This document shows, piece by piece, positions 58,716 through 64,000 of a stretch of DNA of 64,000 bases (positions within the stretch are counted from its first letter, which is position 1; each line of letters begins with the position of its first letter). Location of the stretch: the NCBI RefSeq assembly GCF_921293095.1, contig NC_060254.1, positions 57,086,069-57,150,068 of the forward strand, in the 5' to 3' direction. Made by a program: the position numbers and the translations under genes. Below the pieces are notes generated by a model that saw only the letters and a list, made by a program, of their open reading frames with translations, was not told the DNA's origin and did not search any database. This DNA comes from Ischnura elegans. Lineage: Eukaryota > Arthropoda > Insecta > Odonata > Coenagrionidae.

Positions 58716-59879
58716 ATTGAGCTTAAATAAACAAAACCGCATGCCTTAATTAACTTCGATATTGTCGACTGAGCCAGTTCGTGGAAATCGCCAGAGACTA
58801 TCTACAACAATGACAGAAACACATGATAATTATCTATGGCGTTTCGAAGAATATAAATGATATACTATGTAAACATTTATCTGAAATTCGTAGAGAGTTG
58901 CACGTATGTAACACCTTTAGCTTATAATAAGTTAATATATAAATGCTTTCGTCAACTAATATAATTTGTGCCTGGTGTTTCATGATTATTAGTTATACAG
59001 TGACCGCGAGAAGAATAAAAGCAATGATGTACGTAACAAAAAATATCAATGCACTACTACACCACTACAAATATGTTAGGAAAAGTATTTAAATCACTCA
59101 CCTGAAAACTGTCCGTGGAATAAAACCTTAGGAAAGCAAGCAATTATAATAACCTTGGGTCAGGAACGCCTCTCAAGTCGGCGTTATCCCGGCCGTAGCA
59201 TCGGAAGTAACACGTCGGTTATATTTACTTTTTGAAACCTGTACCTGACGAAGAATTCCTCGTTCGTGTACCAATCTAGTGGATTGTCTCCATCCGCTAG
59301 ACGGATTCTGGGTGCATATACGAAGGCATCTTCCTCAATATGACCCAAAAACTCTTCCAGATCGTATTAATCCTTCACATTCGGGAAAGCATCCATCTTC
59401 TCACAATGGCGGAAGACACCTCAAACGCTTTGAGCCGACAACAATCTAACCTCAAAGTTTGAGTCGAGGCTGGCTTCAAAATTCGACGTTTTTGAGGTTG
59501 AGGTCGGTTTTATGATATCGCATCTCCTCCTCCTGACGACAATGAGGTGGAGGCCGGCTTCGAGGGGACTTTTATGATACGGGCCTTAGTGTTGCAGAAT
59601 ACCTTGTTTTGGTTCAAATTTTATTATTATAAATATTTCAATTATATTATTTTAAATTAAACAAATTTGACACCTAGATAGCCTTAAAAACTAAACGTAC
59701 ACTAAAAGTACACAAAATATTCAAAAATGTTGACCCCCCGAGCATTTGACTCACGACCCGCCACTGTTTGAGGAACCTCTTTTGTGATATTTGTGGTTGC
59801 GAATGGAGCGAAGCGGAAATCACATACAAAATATTGCATCAGAGTCAACCTGGCTGTGGAGCAAGCAGGTTGGCACTGC

Positions 59880-60851
59880 CAGTGGCGTAACTAGGAATAT
59901 GCTTTGGGGGGGAATGGGATGGCCTGGGGTGGCGACGGGGGGAGGGGTTAACGGCAATTTTTTTAAAAATGACATGCCTGGAAACAGTGGCGCAGCGAGG
60001 GGGAGGTTTTTGAGGATAAACCCTCCCCCCCCCCCAAGGCTCAGAGTAATTTTCAAGTTAAATCCATTTCACTTAATTGCATTAATATTACTGATAGAAT
60101 AGTGTAAGGATTTATAAAATATCCCAGAGAAAGCCGTAAAACTCACTATTTATCCTAAAATGTTTCTGGGGAGGGCCCCCTCACCTCCCGCTTACCCTGG
60201 CGGGTATGCCGTACCCCCAAACATCCCAGTATTAGTTGCGCCTAAAACCCCTTGCGCCCCTGCCTGAAAATACATTTTACAACATTTTGGCACTATAGTT
60301 AGGCACTTATAAGGATTTAACTTTAAGCAGACGGAGCTATTGCATGTCAAAACTAGGCAATAGCTTAAAATATTTTTTTTCTGAGGCTTTTGGGGGGGGG
60401 GAGGAATCTATCCCCTCACCCCGCCATAGTTAGCCCACTGCAACCATTTATTATATGTATTTCAATCGCTAGGTTACCGTCACGCACATTTATACAAAAC
60501 AGTATAAAATGCACTTACTAATAGTAAAAAATAGGCATTTATTTACTGATAGAGTAAATTCAGGTGCTGGTTATGTTAATTACTAATGAGTTCAAAAGAG
60601 CCTGATATGTGAGGATTGACACGTGATATTAATATCAAAACCCCGCTCTCAGGTAACGGAGGCCCGTGAAAATTTTTGAAAAATGAGATGCCTGGAAATG
60701 CATTTTACATCATTTAGACACAAAAAATTTAACTTTAACCAGATGCAATTATTAAATGTCAAAACTAGACAATATAATTAATTTTTTTTTTAATTTCTCC
60801 GAGGCTTTGGGGGGGATCTATCCCCTAATCCCCCGCATAGTTACGCCACTG
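59880..60851 (+). mobile_element. Composite TAACTAGG hAT-like element
   Basis: CAGTGGCGTAACTAGGA start and GTTACGCCACTG end, TSD GGCACTGC (59872-59879) against GACACTGC (60852-60859). Internally it has a complete first copy (to about 60438), about 200 bases that also flank the 29345 copy, and a second partial copy (60660-60851). It seems to move as a larger unit containing two element copies. Confidence 0.6.
59985..60262 (+). mobile_element. hAT MITE, CGCAGC family, nested
   Basis: CAGTGGCGCAGCGAGGGG to CTTGCGCCCCTG, TSD CCTGGAAA (59977-59984) against CCTGAAAA (60263-60270). Same insertion point as the nested copy at 29526-29817. Confidence 0.75.
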
Positions 60852-61048
60852 GACACTGCAAGTCGATTATGTTATTAGAGGAAAATACAATAGGTGGCAG
60901 GAGTAACGAACGAAGAGGATTTTTAGGGATATGTGCAAGAACCCTATATAAGGACGATTGTCTTCGTGCGCTTCGATCGTCATTTGTCCAAAATTCGTGT
61001 CGCAAGTTAATATGGTTCCTAATCCCACCGATGGCAGCGACGACCAAC

Positions 61049-62662
61049 AATAGGGTTGTTCACCATATTTTTTTTATTTAAGAAATCGAAAGATCGTGCT
61101 TCAGAAGGAGCAATGACAATAATATTATGCTATTTTCTTCATTGTACATGTTTAGAAGGCAAAAAAACAAATTAACGTAAAATAAAAACAGTGACAAATT
61201 TTACGTTACGCCAAAAAGCCCTACTTCCATCTTGAATTGGTGTGTGACGTCACAAGCCTGTAGATGCCCTACTGCAGTGTTTGAAGTGGCTCAGCAGGGT
61301 TATTCTACTTTTTTTTAAAGATCTCCAGCGTCTGCCGCCAGATCAGCGTTTAAAGAAAATCCAAATTTATCCTTTAATAAGAGTAATAATAAGCAAAATT
61401 ACCCTTACTTGTACATATTTATTGCTCATCATATCACAAATGGCACTACAACGCACACATTTCACGAGCTGTCTTTTTGATACGTATAATCAGTATATTC
61501 CAAATCAACTGATTCAATAAAAAACTTTTCTCACAATAAATATAAAACACTATTATGTAACACTAATAAAACATGACAATCGGTTTTCCAATCACTCTGC
61601 ACACACAAAAGAATTTGCACTCCATTGAAGTTCGTAAGGATTGTCCACACCTCACTTACCACTCATCACCAACGACTTAGAATCAGTTTACGTTATTTTA
61701 CATTGACATTTTCGAAGACAATGAAATGAATAGGCTGAAACAAATTATTAAACTAGCTAAACCAGTTACTGTAACATCAAAAAACTTCGAATTTCACTTT
61801 CACTATTACCGTAACCAAAATATGACCAAAACAAACAACAGCGCAACGAATTTCGTGAAATGTAAACACTGACGAATGCTCCAAATGAATTGGCAATAGG
61901 TAATAAAATCAAACAGAACTTAGAGGCGAACAAACGAATGAAAATTAATATACGTTCGATGTATATATCCTCTAGGTACAACTAGCTCAAATATGAAACA
62001 TATCCTTCGCAATAGTTAGATACCTTAGATCGAAATGTATAGGGTTGATTGAACCAGCATGGAAAAAATAAATAATTTCGTCGAAGATGTTACATTCACA
62101 ACTCACTTCACTTGTCGCTTCACTCTTTACTTCATCGTCTATATGCAATCAATTCACTCAGGGGTACATTAAGGGCACAAATTTTGTTCACTTGCACTAG
62201 CGGCAAAATGAAAGTTCACTGCACGTAGGTAGTTTCCTTGCAAATGCAGCTAGACAAAACTTTCAATTCCTGTCAACAATTACACTACATACGTTGCCTG
62301 CCTAACTTGAATAATGGATTTTATGTCGCCTTGATCCATCCGGAAGCTTCATGCACAACATAGGCCATTTCAAAATAAGGAATAACCTTGGCAAATGTCC
62401 AGTCGGCACGCAGAGTGCTCAGCTTGGCATCGAGCGATCGAGGGTACAGGCCAGCCGTACAGGCTTGTTTCGTCATCACCTCTATTTCAAGATGGCCGAC
62501 CGTTTTTGGCGGCGTTTAAAATTGTTCGAATTTTGATTGCTAATAATTCCATCATTACGTTTTCAACGCATCTGTCATTCATCCCAATCAAAATTAAATT
62601 ACATCAGAAGTGATATACATTCGTTTTTTTAGACCGTTCTGATAGGCTTGAACAACCCTATT
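61049..62662. mobile_element. Long AATAGGGT-type TIR element (1.6 kb)
   Basis: AATAGGGTTGTTCA at left and TGAACAACCCTATT at right. The next 50 bases (TTTTTTTTATTTAAGAAATC, GAAAGAT) parallel the 667-bp AATAGGGT family. It may be a related, longer member. No transposase frame was found. The interior (61300-62600) shows nothing else recognisable. Confidence 0.5.
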
Positions 62663-63005
62663 GGAGGCAGCGTCACAGCCATTTTGCCATTACCTCTTAT
62701 GGGAGATAAGTGAGCGTCTCTTCTAAAATCGAAGATTACTCAGGAAGAAATGGGTTTACGTAATTTTTGGTAGCCAGGATTCTTTTGCGGAAATTCATCT
62801 GCGAATGTGAATAATAAACTTCAGGGTGTGAAGATCAGGAGGTTGTTTAAAGACAAAGTAAGTACACGTGAGTCATTGTCGTCCGCCATTGCGGTTGCAT
62901 GAAAATTTGAAGTCATTTTGCTCCTAATTTTGTGCGTTAAGTCTCATTATTCACATTATTTTAATAAATATCGAAATTTAAAAGGGTATTACGATACTTT
63001 TGCAG
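62663..63005 (+). promoter_or_regulatory. Possible 5' end and first intron of a gene
   Basis: GC-richer stretch with CCATTTTGCC and a good donor GACAAA|gtaagt at about 62858. The acceptor tttttgcag|ATGG at 63005 could follow. No TATA box seen. Speculative. Confidence 0.2.
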
Positions 63006-63101
63006 ATGGAGTCCGAGCTTGAGAAATGGATGAAGGCTATTCCAAGGAAGGATTGCGCTTTAGCACTTACCGTGTTTGCAAATGTGTTTTTAAATGTGTG
63101 A
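63006..63101 (+). CDS. Possible short first coding exon, unknown product
   Basis: Directly after a strong acceptor the frame reads MESELEKWMKAIPRKDCALA then TVFANVFLNV and stops at 63099-63101. The real exon may instead splice out before the stop to exons beyond the window. No family recognised. Amphipathic start typical of coding DNA, but 31 codons prove little. Confidence 0.2.
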   Translation: MESELEKWMKAIPRKDCALALTVFANVFLNV

Positions 63102-63890
63102 CCTACACTTTCGCCCTGAAGACATCACATAATTAATTATTTAGGCGTATAATTATTTTATTTTGTGGTTAGTAGTGACAGCATTGATTTTATTGTGTTG
63201 GTGTGTATCTTTTAGCGTGACTTGTTTACATCGATTGCTTTAGTGTTCGCTACGAATCTACGACTTCCGCAGAAGTTTTTATGTTGTAAGATAACATTTC
63301 TGTTGCTTGAAATCACATGCGGAACGATTAAAAGGTAATTCGTAGAGAAAAAATGATCGAGTGTTGTGATTGAGAGTTCGTGTGATACAATTCTCTGCTG
63401 ATTATAATTTCAGTGTTGTTAGAAACGATTGTTGAAGTGTAAATGTTTGCCTTTTGATATTATTCGTATGTTACTTCAACTGCCTTTGCAAGGATAAGAC
63501 TCTGAATTACTGAATAGACTGGATCAGGGTAAAATTGTGATATATCGCTGCAAGTATGAAGACTTTGCCTTGTTCTACTGCAATGTATGCTGTTTCAAGA
63601 TGAGTAATTCATTAAATTTCTTTTTGTCTCGAGCAATCATTCTGTTTATTGCCCGTTTATTCCGTTGGAATGCAAGGTACGTATTCGGTGATCTTAAAAT
63701 GAAGAAAATCTTTTAAAGTCGTTTTAGGTGTTCGGTTAGTACCTGTGGTGAAAGAAATAGTATTGCTTGATACAAAATCCGTGCGCACGATATCGGCATC
63801 AGTGAGGGCGAGTGTTGTATTTTCAAGGGGCGATGCTGTCTGTGTACGTGAAAGAATGCCCGCTAAGGTATTTTTAGTACAATGACGATA
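63102..63890. other. Unassigned 0.8 kb
   Basis: AT-rich, many TG-rich words. A minus-strand frame at 63657-63911 has no recognisable domain. Confidence 0.25.
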
Positions 63891-64000
63891 AAGCCGATGT
63901 CCCACGGTCAAATTTGCGTCAAAATATTTTGATCAAAATTTGATGCAACTGACGCGCACCCTGTCCCACGGTCAAAATTTTGTCCAACTGGCTTTTGGTC
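63891..64000. repeat. Repeat with doubled GTCCCACGGTCAAA, cut by the window edge
   Basis: GTCCCACGGTCAAA occurs at about 63899 and 63963 with similar TTTGATCAAAATTTG-like sequence between. Probably the end of a TIR element whose remainder lies outside the window. Confidence 0.45.

Larger units (their letters stand above)
55639..59396 (-). pseudogene. HARBI1-type Harbinger nuclease (inactivated)
   Basis: Recognisable pieces in transcript order. 59396-59102: N-terminal segment with NPLDWYTNEEFFVRYRF and VLLPMLRPG, containing three in-frame stops and ending in donor CAG|gtgagt. About 56446-56330: RLLYRVAHFPGV, cut off just before the IDGTH motif. About 56262-56076: RLEILDIVCRWPGSTHDAGI with the second catalytic Asp, then frameshifted LRFNRDEVNGLLLGDS and RYLYTPVHNPATPAEHR. 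55943-55639: NASHIATRSAVERAFGIWKR with the catalytic Glu, then a TGA in IILA-stop-AVLHNVAI where Cys is normal, ending FTFIQG-TAA. The first catalytic Asp is lost. A hAT-like element (56621-58715) splits the gene. Known role: DDE nuclease cutting at TWA targets. Confidence 0.8.
51201..59585. mobile_element. PIF/Harbinger transposon, complete 8.4 kb with nested insertions
   Basis: The terminal 28 bases (GGCCCGTATCATAAAAGTCC onward, 51201-51228) are perfectly inverted at 59558-59585, and TTA flanks both sides (51198-51200 and 59586-59588). GGC-type ends and a 3-bp TWA duplication define PIF/Harbinger. The subterminal regions also repeat the CATAAAACC and GAAGCCGGCCT words in inverse order. Inside are both genes expected of the superfamily: a Myb/SANT-like protein (51514-53760, plus) and a HARBI1-type nuclease (55639-59396, minus, decayed). 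Later insertions inside it are 54953-55270 and 56621-58715, so its original length was about 6 kb. Confidence 0.9.

Overview
This is a eukaryotic window, almost certainly nuclear DNA of an arthropod. The genes are split by introns with GT-AG borders, AT-rich spacers are crowded with transposons, there are tRNA-derived SINEs and non-LTR retrotransposon remnants, and one gene is built of EB (Epstein-Barr-like cysteine-rich) modules of a kind common in insects and other arthropods. I cannot name the species. There is no sign of operons, phage, plasmid or CRISPR.

The best host gene runs on the minus strand from 42414 down to 12168. A signal-peptide exon (42327-42414) is followed by nine single-module EB exons and a terminal exon with stop. 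Each internal exon is a multiple of three and joins in phase 1. The eleven coding exons sum to exactly 1530 nt, an open frame of 509 residues with ten six-cysteine modules. Its introns hold most of the repeats in the window.

The second major object is a complete PIF/Harbinger transposon at 51201-59585, with 28-bp perfect terminal inverted repeats (TIRs) and a TTA target-site duplication (TSD). It carries an apparently intact four-exon Myb/SANT-like partner gene (plus strand, 286 aa) and a badly decayed HARBI1-type nuclease gene (minus strand). The nuclease gene is split by a hAT-like element, which is itself split by a TA-flanked foldback element.

Layout. 1-12 kb: SINEs, hAT MITEs, a piggyBac-like MITE, RTE-like LINE fragments with nested insertions, and a hAT transposase tail (11376-12031). 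12-42.4 kb: the EB gene, with introns holding many hAT MITEs (several with perfect 8-bp TSDs), nested pogo/Tigger-like elements, foldbacks, LINE fragments and a broken LINE with a C-terminal zinc knuckle and restriction-like endonuclease (38.0-40.6 kb). 42.4-51 kb: repeats and unrecognised DNA, including a 1.6-kb hAT-like element (46435-48053). 51.2-59.6 kb: the Harbinger. 59.9-64 kb: a composite hAT-like element, a 1.6-kb TIR element and a possible first exon near the right edge.

Several short motifs across the window match the hammerhead ribozyme core (CTGANGA, stem II, GAAA, NTH). They resemble those carried by Penelope-like elements and retrozymes. These are inferences from the sequence by eye. 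No search, folding or alignment program was run.
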